A stretch of DNA of 40,069 nt from Bacillota bacterium (GTDB lineage: Bacteria; Bacillota; Clostridia; Christensenellales; Aristaeellaceae): NCBI GenBank assembly GCA_023444095.1, contig JAEZRP010000033.1, positions 1 through 40,069 of the forward strand, in the 5' to 3' direction. The notes under the pieces were generated by a model. That model worked only from the letters and a program-made list of their open reading frames with translations. It was not told the origin of the DNA and searched no databases. The position numbers were made by a program, and so were the translations under genes. Positions 14,482-23,072 of the stretch are shown here, in pieces. Each line of letters starts with the position of its first letter. The stretch's first letter is position 1.

Positions 14482-14720
14482 TTATTCATGAATAAAGAAA
14501 CGATGAACTCCGGGAGGTTTGGAGGGCCGCAGCCCTGCATGTTCAATCAAAAGTACCGGCATTGCCGGTGCTTTTGGATTTGTCCAAAGGGTGCGCTTGC
14601 GCGCCCGACGACGAATCAGTTCATGCAGCCGGATTTCGCCCGGAATTTTCGTGAGAAAATTCAGAAATCCGGTTCCTCGTTCCTTTGGCTTACGCATGAG
14701 CGAAGTTCATGCGTAAGCCC
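14482..14720 (+). repeat. Dispersed hairpin-rich repeat, copy B
   Basis: Full copy in the opposite orientation to 1-186. In order: hairpin GGAGGGC-CGCA-GCCCTGC (14520-14537); AGTACCGGC-ATT-GCCGGTGCT followed by TTT (about 14551-14575); GGTGCGC/GCGCGCC; GAATTTTCG/GAGAAAATTC; final perfect 13-bp hairpin GGCTTACGCATGA (14687-14699), loop GCGAAGT, TCATGCGTAAGCC. The element lies between the cassette array and the nucleotidase gene. Confidence 0.8.
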
Positions 14721-14749
14721 TAGTCCCCTTCCCCATCCGAAGTCGGTCC

Positions 14750-16420
14750 CTATTCGCCGGGCTTTTCCGGAACGGCGATGATGCGGCCCTCGCCATAGGG
14801 CTCCGCGTACTGCGCGCCCACCACGCCGCCGAGGGGTCCGGTGATGTAGCTGATCAGCACCTGATTGTCCAGCATGACCTCGTCCTGCAGGAGGGGGTTG
14901 TCCTGAAACATGGTGAAACCGTCGCCCGCGTTCTTGATCATGTAGTTGTGGCTCGCGAGGGTATAGGTCTTCGCGAGGTCGAGCGCGTCTTCGCCGACCA
15001 TGACGTTTTTGACGCGGTACTCGCCGGAAACGCCGGTGAACAGGCCGTTTTCATCCTCCGTGCAGGCGGATTCCACGTAGGTATGAATCTCGTAGCGCAG
15101 GCCGGAAACCTGCAGGAACGCGCCGGTCTCTTCGGGCGCGACGCGCGCGCCCCACTCCAGCGCGTCCAGGATCTCCTGCCCCGTGGCCTCCACAACGCAC
15201 AGGGAGTTCCCGTAGGGATGGACTTTCAGGATGTCTTCGAGCGTCATCTCGCCCGCGCCGATGGATACGCGGATGCCGCCGCCGTTCACAAAGGCGATGT
15301 CCGCGCCGCTCATGGCCCGGTACGCGTCCGCGCAGAGGTCGCCCAGATTGGTTTCCGCCCGGCGGATGATGCGAACGGGCTTTCCGGACTCGTCGACCGC
15401 CTCGGGGTCGCTGATCGTCAAATCCACGGAGCTGGAAGCCACCACCTCGGACAGCCGCTCGCCCAGGGCCGCGGTCGCGCGTTCCACCGCCTCGCTGACG
15501 TCATTGGATATGCCCAGCAGTTCGGGGGCGGAAACGTCGTTGTGCCAGGCATAGACGCCGCTGGTCAGTTTGCCGTCCTTGGCGGAGATGCGCAGGTAGC
15601 CGACGCCCTCGAGCTTTGTTCCGCAGGCGGAGCGCAGCACATCCTTGCCATCCCGGTTTTTCATGACCACCTGATCGGTATCGTGGCTGTGGCCGTCCAG
15701 AAACGCGTCGATCCCGGTCGTGTTCCGGATGACGTCCGCGTAGGTCCAGGGGCTGCACGAAGCCTCGTTGCCCATGTGGCCCATCACGACCACATAATCC
15801 GCGCCCTCCGCGCGGGCGGCGTCGACGGCGGTCTGCACCGCTTCATAGAGCAGATCGCCGCTCGCATCCTGACAGAATCCGTAGACGAATTCCCCCGCTT
15901 CGTTCTGGAAGTACCTGGGCGTCGATGCGGTGATGGTCTTCGGCGTCGTCACCCCCACGAACGCCACCCGCACGCCGTCATACGCCTTCACGACGTAGGG
16001 AGCAAACACGAGCGCCCCATCCCGGTTGAAGTTGCAGCTGACGTAGGGGAAGTTTGCGGCCTCGGTCAGTTCCAGAAACCGATCCATGCCGTAATCAAAC
16101 TCGTGGTTGCCGGGAATGGCGATCTCATAGCCCACGGCGTTCATCAGATCGATCATCGCGGAACCCGTGGTGATGGTGCCGATGGGCTCGCCCTGAATGG
16201 CGTCGCCGTTGTCGACCAGTGTCACATGGTTCCCCGCCGCCGCCATCCGGTCGCGAATCGCGGCCACGCCGACATAGCCGAAGCCCGCGTTCACGCCGCA
16301 GTGGACGTCGCCGGTGAAGAGGACCACGATATCCTTCGCGGGGATCGGGGCCTCGTCGGCCACCGCGCCGCATCCCAGCAGCATGGCAAGGGCAAGCAGA
16401 AGTCCAAGCAGTTTTTTCAT
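14750..16420 (-). CDS. 5'-nucleotidase/2',3'-cyclic phosphodiesterase family lipoprotein (UshA-like)
   Basis: 556 aa. Lipoprotein signal MKKLLGLLLALAMLLGC with the lipobox cysteine at residue 17. The metallophosphatase domain carries the metal-ligand motifs FTGDVHCG (D38, H40), DNGDAIQG, GNHEFDYG, GHMGNE and DGHSHDTD. The C-terminal 5'-nucleotidase domain has FVNGGGIRVSIGAGEMT and the substrate-stacking region MIKNAGDGFTMF. It would hydrolyse extracellular nucleotides at the outer face of the membrane for phosphate or nucleoside salvage. ATG at 16420 has GGGGGAG upstream. It stands alone, with no phosphate-uptake genes beside it. Confidence 0.92.
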   Translation of the reverse strand: MKKLLGLLLALAMLLGCGAVADEAPIPAKDIVVLFTGDVHCGVNAGFGYVGVAAIRDRMAAAGNHVTLVDNGDAIQGEPIGTITTGSAMIDLMNAVGYEIAIPGNHEFDYGMDRFLELTEAANFPYVSCNFNRDGALVFAPYVVKAYDGVRVAFVGVTTPKTITASTPRYFQNEAGEFVYGFCQDASGDLLYEAVQTAVDAARAEGADYVVVMGHMGNEASCSPWTYADVIRNTTGIDAFLDGHSHDTDQVVMKNRDGKDVLRSACGTKLEGVGYLRISAKDGKLTSGVYAWHNDVSAPELLGISNDVSEAVERATAALGERLSEVVASSSVDLTISDPEAVDESGKPVRIIRRAETNLGDLCADAYRAMSGADIAFVNGGGIRVSIGAGEMTLEDILKVHPYGNSLCVVEATGQEILDALEWGARVAPEETGAFLQVSGLRYEIHTYVESACTEDENGLFTGVSGEYRVKNVMVGEDALDLAKTYTLASHNYMIKNAGDGFTMFQDNPLLQDEVMLDNQVLISYITGPLGGVVGAQYAEPYGEGRIIAVPEKPGE

Positions 16421-16927
16421 GAGCAATCTCCCCCATCTCCTGTTTTCATCGCCCGCGGATTCGGCGATTCACCGGCATTGTCGTTTCGCCGCCCGGCTTC
16501 GCGGCATGATCGCCCGGCGCGCGCTTCCCGCATCGGTTTGCTTCGCGTTTGCGCCCGGGAAGCGCGCGTGAAAAGCGCCCCTTCCTTGTTTCTCCTTTTT
16601 GCCGCGATTTTCCTTCCTCGCGCGCGCAATCCGCATGGAAAGCCGCCGTCCGTCAAACTGACATATAAAAAAGAAGCGGCCCGAACGGGCTGATGCCGTA
16701 TCTTTCGATCAGGGCGATCTCGAGCAAGCAACGCGCGCGAGGTTCCGGGGAACCGCCAAATCCGAAAACGGGCGGCGCGCCTTGGAATGCACGTCCCATC
16801 CGTTCCCGGAATGCGGCGCGCGACCGCTTCCGCCTCCCGGCGCGCCCCGCCAACCTTGTCCCCACGGCTTTTCGCGGCAGGACGGGCGCGCAATATCGAA
16901 CAGCCGTTTAAATTTGATCCGCCCCCC
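16421..16927. other. Gene-free stretch
   Basis: About 500 bases in which no frame has a convincing start, ribosome site and composition together. A minus-strand segment at 16660-16740 has coding-like third positions (LIERYGISPFGPLLFYM) but no identifiable start, and may be the tail of a decayed gene. A weak CCCG/CGGG hairpin followed by six T lies on the minus strand near 16665-16690. Confidence 0.45.
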
Positions 16928-16956
16928 TTGACAGGCGCGCGGATTGGGTTTATGCT
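16928..16956 (+). promoter_or_regulatory. Promoter of the radical-SAM repair gene
   Basis: Consensus TTGACA (16928-16933), 17 bp, TATGCT (16951-16956). The LexA box begins 6 bp downstream. Confidence 0.8.
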
Positions 16957-16961
16957 CTTGT

Positions 16962-16975
16962 CGAACACATGTTCG
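16962..16975. promoter_or_regulatory. LexA (SOS) box
   Basis: CGAAC-ACAT-GTTCG, a perfect match to the Gram-positive LexA site CGAAC-N4-GTTCG, placed over the expected transcription start. LexA bound here would repress the radical-SAM gene until DNA damage. Confidence 0.85.
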
Positions 16976-16993
16976 TAGGAGGGGGCGAAGGCG

Positions 16994-18211
16994 ATGACGG
17001 GCATCATCCTGCGGGAGAAGCCCGAGGGCGCGGGGCTCATTCGGCGGATGGCGGAGGATTCCGCCTTCGAGGTCTCGGGCGATTCGGACGCGGAGCAGAC
17101 GGCGCTTCTTTGCGCGGCGGACATCCGGGGGCCAGCGCGGCCCGCGAAGGTACCGAAGCTCTGCCTCGCGGGGCACTGCGTCTTCAACTGCGCCTACTGC
17201 GGGCTGCGCGCCAGCCGGGAGGACAAAGCGCCCTACGCGCTCGAGCCAAAAGAGCTTGCGCGCATCGCGGTCGAACAGGCGGAGAGAAGCGGGCGCGGGG
17301 TGTTCATCTCCTCCGCGATCCTCCAAAACGCGGACTACACGCAGGAGCGGCTCGCGGAGACGGCGCGCATCATGCGCGAGGAGCTTTTCTACGGCGGCTA
17401 CCTCCACGCCAAGGTGATGCCGGGGGCCGACCCCGCGCTCATCGCGCGCACGGGGCGGTACGCGAGCCGGCTCAGCGTCAATATCGAGGTCGCGAACAGC
17501 GCGGGCTACCAGCGCGTGGCGAAGCAGAAGAGCCGGGAGCTCATCCTCTCCCCCATGCGCTCCATCTCCGGCCAGATCCGCGAGGCGCGGGAGGAAAACC
17601 GGCTCTTCGCGCGCACGCAGACCACCCAGCTCATGGCCGGGGCGATCGGCGAGGACGACCGCACGATCATGACGCTCTCGCAGGCGCTCTACCGCACCTA
17701 CGGCCTCCGGCGGGTGTACTACACCGCGTTCGGCTACGCGCACGAGGCGAAGGGATATCCCGAACTGCCGCTCGCGCGCACGCCGCTGTGGCGCGTGACG
17801 CGGCTTTATCAGGCCGATCGCCTGATCGCCGCGTACGGCTTTTCCCCCGACGACGTGACGCCCGCCTCCGCCGCGATGCTCGAAGAGGACATCGACCCCA
17901 AGGCCGCGTGGGCGCTTCGGCACCTCGACCTCTACCCCGTGGAGGTCAACGCCGCCGACTTCGAGACGCTCCTTCGGGTCCCCGGCATCGGGCTCACCTA
18001 CGCGCGGCGCATCCTCGAGGCGCGCAGGTACTGCCTCATCACCCACGAGCTTTTAAGAAAGCTGCGCGTGTCCCTCAAACGCTGCGCGCCGTTCATCACC
18101 TGCGGCGGGCGCTATCAGGGCGGACGCCAGCTCGATTCGCCCACTCTGCGCGCGGTGCTGTCATCCGATCCGAAGAAGGCGTCGATCTCGAAAACCGTTT
18201 GCGAGAATTAG
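16994..18211 (+). CDS. Radical-SAM protein of the putative DNA modification/repair family (TIGR03916-like)
   Basis: 405 aa. The radical-SAM cluster is CVFNCAYC (C62, C66, C69; C-X3-C-X2-C), followed by GLRASRED. Residues about 195-260 hold the family-typical QTTQLMAGAIGEDD and LRRVYYTAFGY. The C-terminus has a helix-hairpin-helix, LLRVPGIGLTYARRIL (about 326-341), which fits DNA binding. In many bacteria this family sits next to a partner protein and a uracil-DNA-glycosylase-like enzyme; neither is beside it here. The exact reaction is not established. The gene has its own promoter and a perfect LexA box, so it is expected to be SOS-induced. ATG start with GGAGG 12 bases upstream. Confidence 0.88.
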   Translation: MTGIILREKPEGAGLIRRMAEDSAFEVSGDSDAEQTALLCAADIRGPARPAKVPKLCLAGHCVFNCAYCGLRASREDKAPYALEPKELARIAVEQAERSGRGVFISSAILQNADYTQERLAETARIMREELFYGGYLHAKVMPGADPALIARTGRYASRLSVNIEVANSAGYQRVAKQKSRELILSPMRSISGQIREAREENRLFARTQTTQLMAGAIGEDDRTIMTLSQALYRTYGLRRVYYTAFGYAHEAKGYPELPLARTPLWRVTRLYQADRLIAAYGFSPDDVTPASAAMLEEDIDPKAAWALRHLDLYPVEVNAADFETLLRVPGIGLTYARRILEARRYCLITHELLRKLRVSLKRCAPFITCGGRYQGGRQLDSPTLRAVLSSDPKKASISKTVCEN

Positions 18212-18423
18212 GGCATGGCGAAACAGAACGAAGCCGTCCACATGGGCGAATGACTGGGGCATTCGCGCAGGGGCGGCTTTCTGTACGGATGCATATTGCA
18301 GATTGATCCCATGCAGTTCAGTCGGTAAAAAGAGGAAGGGGTGGACGGTGGAGATTGGGATGAACGACGTGTTGCTGCCGAATTCCTCTCATGGGCATCT
18401 AACATAGTATCGCACCGAAACAT

Positions 18424-20154
18424 TCAAGATTTAACATACTGGCCATACGTATAAATATTTATCTCGCCAACAAGCTCCTTCAGAAAGTTTCGGAACGTAT
18501 CGTCAATTGGGACGGAAATAAAGAAGTACAGCCTTTTTTTGGGTCTCGAGCAGCATACATAAAAAAGATTACGATTGCGCTGATAAGATAATGCCTTATC
18601 CGCTGGAACGCCGTTTATAATCATCGGCGCATAGATTTCAAACTGATATTGATTCCATCCCTTGCTTATAACAAAAACAACATTATCATATTCTTTACCC
18701 TTTACACCATGTTCTGTCGAAAACTCTGCCTCAGGATATAGAAAGTCAATGACTGCCAAAAACTGTGCATACTCTAAATTCAAAAAATTCTGTATTGTCG
18801 TATTAGAATAGAGCATGTTCGGTGCATTACTATACAACTCGTAATACGCTAGGATATTCTGTGGTATAGGAACGAGTTTTGATTCTATCGCAACTCTGAC
18901 CACATCAATACTCTTCTGAGAACGAGCTTTCTTTAGATGTGATTTCAGTATTCCCCACTTTTCCTTGTCATTTTTTTTTGTGATTGGATATCTTCGTATA
19001 CCCAGTGTATCAAACAGCAGTTGCATATTTGAGGTTTCGAGTGCTTTGTATATCGGCTCAATCCTTTCCATAAAAAACGTCAAAAAAACGTCTTGCTTAT
19101 CGCGGATCCCATTTTCTAAAATGTCTAGAAGTTTATCATATCCCTGTTGGGCGGCCAAAACTTTGTGTGTAATCATTAGTACCTTGAGACTTTCACCTTG
19201 TGATATACAATCCTTTTTAATATACTCAGTCAGTCTTGCAAGTCGAGTCTTTAGCTCATCTGCAGGCAGGTCACCTTTAAAATTTCGGTCAGTCCGTCGA
19301 GCACCAGTGTAATCATCGCAAGTAATAGCTATAACTTCTCCATTAAAATCATTAACGGCCGAGAGTTGTGGAAGATCTGGTCGGATAGTGTTTAGCAGGT
19401 CAACAATCTTCGGAGCGGATCTAAAATTAGCTCCCTTCTTAATTTCTATAATATTCTTATGATCTATTAACCCGCAGGCTTTATTTGATTGATATATCGT
19501 CTGCCAAGCGTCTCCAAAGAAACCAAACTGAGGACCGATTGCTTTATCGATAAAATACTCGACAAAACGATCGATAATCGGCTTAAATGAGTCCTGATAT
19601 TCGTCGATAAGGATCAGGGGGTATTTATCACTAAACACACGACGAAATTTTGCATTATCCAAAAATATGGTAAAAAGTGTGATTACATCATCATGATAAA
19701 GGTATTGTACACCATTTTCTTTATACCGATGTCCCAAAGTATATTGTACCTTAGTTACTTCGAAAAAATCACCCTCTGTGGGTTGCAAATTTTTATCCTC
19801 TTTGATAATGTTAATCAGTGTACTCTGATATTGTTTGATCGTATTCCAAGCAAAAGCGTGTATTGTAGAAGGTAGAATAAATGAGTCGCTGGCAAGTCTT
19901 TCTGCTATTACATCAACTGCTGCATTTGTGTAGGTAATGCACACAACGTTCTGCTTGTTACGGCGATACTCGCTCAATTTGTTCGCTTGAATCCATTCAA
20001 TAACTTTGTTAAGCGAATAAGTCTTCCCCGAACCTGCGCCAGCCTCCACACGGAAGTTACAACCTTGTTGGAGCGTGTCAATAATTAGCGCATCAATTTT
20101 ATCAGATTCTTCTTTTGCAATTTGATAGTTTGTCTTCTTATCTGCATTGTTCAT
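18424..20154 (-). CDS. gajB: Gabija GajB-like UvrD/Rep-type helicase
   Basis: 576 aa. Superfamily 1 helicase motifs are all present: motif I EAGAGSGKTYSL (K44, T45), Ia VVCITYTNAAVD, II LILIDEYQDS (D184, E185), III FGFFGDAWQTIYQ, V FSTEHGVKGKEYDNVVF and VI LFYVCCSRPKKRL near residue 530. In Gabija, GajB joins GajA and acts after DNA or nucleotide sensing to cut invading phage DNA. It lies 14 bases after the GajA-like gene on the same strand. GC content is far below that of the flanking genes, as expected for an acquired defence island. At 576 aa it is somewhat longer than the best-studied GajB (about 494 aa). Confidence 0.85.
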   Translation of the reverse strand: MNNADKKTNYQIAKEESDKIDALIIDTLQQGCNFRVEAGAGSGKTYSLNKVIEWIQANKLSEYRRNKQNVVCITYTNAAVDVIAERLASDSFILPSTIHAFAWNTIKQYQSTLINIIKEDKNLQPTEGDFFEVTKVQYTLGHRYKENGVQYLYHDDVITLFTIFLDNAKFRRVFSDKYPLILIDEYQDSFKPIIDRFVEYFIDKAIGPQFGFFGDAWQTIYQSNKACGLIDHKNIIEIKKGANFRSAPKIVDLLNTIRPDLPQLSAVNDFNGEVIAITCDDYTGARRTDRNFKGDLPADELKTRLARLTEYIKKDCISQGESLKVLMITHKVLAAQQGYDKLLDILENGIRDKQDVFLTFFMERIEPIYKALETSNMQLLFDTLGIRRYPITKKNDKEKWGILKSHLKKARSQKSIDVVRVAIESKLVPIPQNILAYYELYSNAPNMLYSNTTIQNFLNLEYAQFLAVIDFLYPEAEFSTEHGVKGKEYDNVVFVISKGWNQYQFEIYAPMIINGVPADKALSYQRNRNLFYVCCSRPKKRLYFFISVPIDDTFRNFLKELVGEINIYTYGQYVKS

Positions 20155-20168
20155 AAATAACTCCTTTG

Positions 20169-22139
20169 TTATACAAGTATCTTCTGATCATTAAGCCACA
20201 TTAATCCATTTTTAATGTATTTTGGAATTATGTAGTCAGGCTTATTGCAAATTAGATTTAATGCAAAATCCGTTTTGCTCTTATCCGTAAATTCCAAGTC
20301 GTTTTCTGTAATAGAATCATTCAAATCAAAATGCGACCTGTTGACATTTCTTATTGATTCTTCCAGAGATCTACCGCACAATCCGTTTTCCTTTTCTTGG
20401 AATTCAACATGACATTTTCCGAGCGTCTTTTGGTCATTAGATAATGCGATTATTTCTGCTAGTTTAATTTTGCTCCTATTCTCTTCAGGAAGCGCTTTTA
20501 CTCTTCGAGCCCACCAATTTAGCGTAGAGTTGGATGTTATTTCCCCTTTGCTTACAACAGCTTTCGTACGTCCATCCAGCATAGCGTCAATATCGGTGAG
20601 TATTAGACATGGAATACCCAAGAAGTCAATAAAACGTGTAAATTTATATGCATATGCACCACCAATTTCAATAAGCGCATAGTACTGCGCTGGTAGTTTA
20701 TAAGTCTGAGAATCAAACAGCTGGCTTTCATCGCATTTTCTTATCATGTCAGGTAACAATAACCGTTCGGATGCCCCCTCCACAAAAATGACCTTATCTG
20801 CAAAGAACAGATCACAACGACTAAGCGTAAGATACTTTTTGATAAAATCCATATTTGACTCATTCTCTCGACAAAAGCAATTTAGATCTTTATATGCCAC
20901 ACCATTCTTAGTTTTCTGGGCATATCTAATTCTGGAGAAATCAATAGTATTAGCAATATGTGCTGAATGTGAAGTTAAAAATGTCTGGATATGCACGTCA
21001 GATATTTTTTCAAGAAAGGTTTCAAGGTAGTTAGCAAATGTTTGCTGCAACTGAGGATGCATATGCGATTCTGGTTCCTCAATAAATAGCAACGGAATAC
21101 ACGATGTACTACCTTGTTTAATTTTGTCTGCAAAATCAGCAAGCAAAAATTCTATTTTTATCAGGTTTTTATAACCTAAACCATTGTGTGAACTTGGTAA
21201 TGATTCTCCCTCCAGTTTGGAGGTATAGGTAAGCTCTGTTTGATCCTTGATTTGATTGTCAATTTGCAGTCTGGTACTGACGCCAAGTTGAAGTTCCTCC
21301 GCATTCGGATAGCCAAATCCAACAGCTTTACTTACGATTGAGCTAAGGATGGCACTACTTTCCTTCTGAATAGCTCTATTTGCAGCTTCGACAGTGTCCC
21401 GTAGCTTTTTAACTTCTGCCGCTATTTTCGGATCAAGATTTTCAATGTCAACGCTGAAATAACTGGTAATTAGAGAGCCAAGGGAGCTATTATTTTGCTC
21501 GCCAGCTTCTCCTAAAACTCGCTCTGCGGGTATACAATAAAATGGAAATAACTCGGTTAATTCTTTCAGGCTCTTTATCTGTGTATCTCTCTCATCTTTT
21601 GGGTTGATTGCGTATATTGTCAATCCAAAAACCTTTTGAAAATTTACAATACAGGCATTACGTACTTCGTCAAAATTAATAGAAAAAGTACCAGTTGAAT
21701 AAAAACAAGGCTCAAATATCGCACGAAGCGATTCCTCGTCAATTTTTACCCTGTACTCTGCCCGGATTACAGCAGTGGTAGTATCCGCGTCGACATCAAT
21801 AACAAACGGAGAAATGGCACCTAAATTCGCATCTGGATCATCCAGCGAGTAATCAATCAAAAAATCTATCGATGTTGTAGGGAGTTTCTCACAAAAGCGA
21901 TCAAATGACATTTTACGGCGAACAAATTGTGCAAGTAGAACACAAGCGTATTTACGCTTTTTAAGAGGATAGTCATTATAAGAAAGATTCCCATTTCTCA
22001 GAATCTTTTCAATCAAATCCATGCACGATGTCTTAGCAGTATTGTTTCGACCGACAATCAGCGTTAAAGTGCTGTCGACATTTAGCGACGCATTGACGAG
22101 TAGCCGATAATTTCTTATTGTAATTTTTGATAACAACAT
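20169..22139 (-). CDS. gajA: Gabija GajA-like OLD-family ATP-dependent endonuclease
   Basis: 656 aa. N-terminal ABC-type ATPase begins MLLSKITIRNYRLL; the Walker A reads GRNNTAKTS (30-38) with alanine where OLD proteins usually have glycine before the lysine. The ABC signature region includes SSHNGLGYKNLIKIEFLLAD and Walker B is IPLLFIEEPESHMHPQ. The C-terminal TOPRIM nuclease has VIFVEGASERLLLP (E454) and LTDIDAM (D516, D518), the metal-binding acidic set. Start ATG with GGAGGCAAAAT upstream. Together with the helicase gene it forms a two-gene Gabija-like system. The operon promoter is at 22255-22282. Confidence 0.87.
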   Translation of the reverse strand: MLLSKITIRNYRLLVNASLNVDSTLTLIVGRNNTAKTSCMDLIEKILRNGNLSYNDYPLKKRKYACVLLAQFVRRKMSFDRFCEKLPTTSIDFLIDYSLDDPDANLGAISPFVIDVDADTTTAVIRAEYRVKIDEESLRAIFEPCFYSTGTFSINFDEVRNACIVNFQKVFGLTIYAINPKDERDTQIKSLKELTELFPFYCIPAERVLGEAGEQNNSSLGSLITSYFSVDIENLDPKIAAEVKKLRDTVEAANRAIQKESSAILSSIVSKAVGFGYPNAEELQLGVSTRLQIDNQIKDQTELTYTSKLEGESLPSSHNGLGYKNLIKIEFLLADFADKIKQGSTSCIPLLFIEEPESHMHPQLQQTFANYLETFLEKISDVHIQTFLTSHSAHIANTIDFSRIRYAQKTKNGVAYKDLNCFCRENESNMDFIKKYLTLSRCDLFFADKVIFVEGASERLLLPDMIRKCDESQLFDSQTYKLPAQYYALIEIGGAYAYKFTRFIDFLGIPCLILTDIDAMLDGRTKAVVSKGEITSNSTLNWWARRVKALPEENRSKIKLAEIIALSNDQKTLGKCHVEFQEKENGLCGRSLEESIRNVNRSHFDLNDSITENDLEFTDKSKTDFALNLICNKPDYIIPKYIKNGLMWLNDQKILV

Positions 22140-22254
22140 ATTTTGCCTCCATATCAGGATCTAGACTAGGAGAGACCAATTGATTAATTTGATAGTATAT
22201 CAGCAAGGTTTTTGCGTTATTTAGATCCCTAATCATAACATGTTCCTTTTCGAC

Positions 22255-22282
22255 ATTATATTACATATTTTTATTTTGTCTA
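22255..22282 (-). promoter_or_regulatory. Likely promoter of the Gabija operon
   Basis: On the minus strand TAGACA (22277-22282), 16 bp, then consensus TATAAT (22255-22260). About 115 bases of leader precede gajA and contain a short frame starting at 22236 that overlaps the gajA start. The rest of 22283-22560 is AT-rich and shows no gene. Confidence 0.45.
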
Positions 22283-22564
22283 TGAGTCAAAACGGATATT
22301 TCACATAAATCTAGTCTCCATTTTGCTGAAGTACAGAAAGCTAGCGCCATAAGCGAATTTTCGTATAGGTTTATTCGCTTTGGCTACTACGCCCTTCAAA
22401 AAAAGAGGCCTTGGTATCCCTCCTTATAAAGTCCGAATGAGAAGCCCCTTCCAAAAACACACCCTGCCGCACCTTCCGCGAAAACCAAATAATCAACCAC
22501 ATAAACCACGCCCATCCATCCCCTCCTCCTTCTCTCCCATTGATTGCAGAACCACTTTACCCGA

Positions 22565-22593
22565 TTGCCTTGCGCGCGCGGATATGGTAAACT
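22565..22593 (+). promoter_or_regulatory. Promoter of the gtrA-GNAT-reductase operon
   Basis: TTGCCT (22565-22570), 17 bp, TAAACT (22588-22593), 30 bp before the first start codon. Confidence 0.5.
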
Positions 22594-22622
22594 ATCCAAA
22601 ATAACCGCGTTCGGAGGGCCGT

Positions 22623-23072
22623 ATGAACGAAAAAGGCGCGTGGCGGCGGGATGCCTGGCGGTTTGTCAAATTCGGGCTGTTCTCCCTCTCGGCGGGCGGC
22701 ATCGAGGCGGGGCTTTTCTACCTGCTCGGGCTCATCCCCGGGCTTGGCTACTGGGCGTGCTATCTGCCCGCGCTCGTGGCGTCCGTGGTGTGGAACTTCA
22801 CGCTCAACCGGCGCTTCACGTTCCAGTCGGCGGCGAACGTGCCGCGCGCCATGTTCCGCGTCTTCTGCTATTACGCGGTGTTTACCCCCGTCTCGACCGT
22901 CGCCGGGAATTACATCACCGAAGTTACATATCCGGACAGCGATCTCGTCTACAACCTCGTCTTTGTCATAACCCTCCTCCTCAACTTCGTCACCGAATAC
23001 CTCTACCAAAGGTTCTACGTGTTCCGGGGCGAGATCGACAACCGGACGAAGGAGGGCGATTTCCATGCGTGA
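22623..23072 (+). CDS. GtrA-family membrane protein
   Basis: 149 aa with four predicted membrane helices in the GtrA pattern: FVKFGLFSLSAGGIEAGLFY (about 14-33), WACYLPALVASVVWNFTLNR (44-63, with the conserved N-x-x-x-x-R-x-x-F-x-F), a third at about 80-100 and a fourth at about 118-136. GtrA proteins are thought to help move polyprenyl-linked sugars across the membrane for cell-surface polysaccharides. No glycosyltransferase lies next to it here. ATG with CGGAGGG upstream; it overlaps the next gene by 8 bases. Confidence 0.85.
   Translation: MNEKGAWRRDAWRFVKFGLFSLSAGGIEAGLFYLLGLIPGLGYWACYLPALVASVVWNFTLNRRFTFQSAANVPRAMFRVFCYYAVFTPVSTVAGNYITEVTYPDSDLVYNLVFVITLLLNFVTEYLYQRFYVFRGEIDNRTKEGDFHA

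Noticed and set aside
22033..22236. 67-aa frame overlapping the gajA start
   Set aside because: It has a fair ribosome site but overlaps gajA by over 100 bases in another phase, and its second half is clearly a shadow of gajA. It could be a leader peptide, but nothing else supports it.
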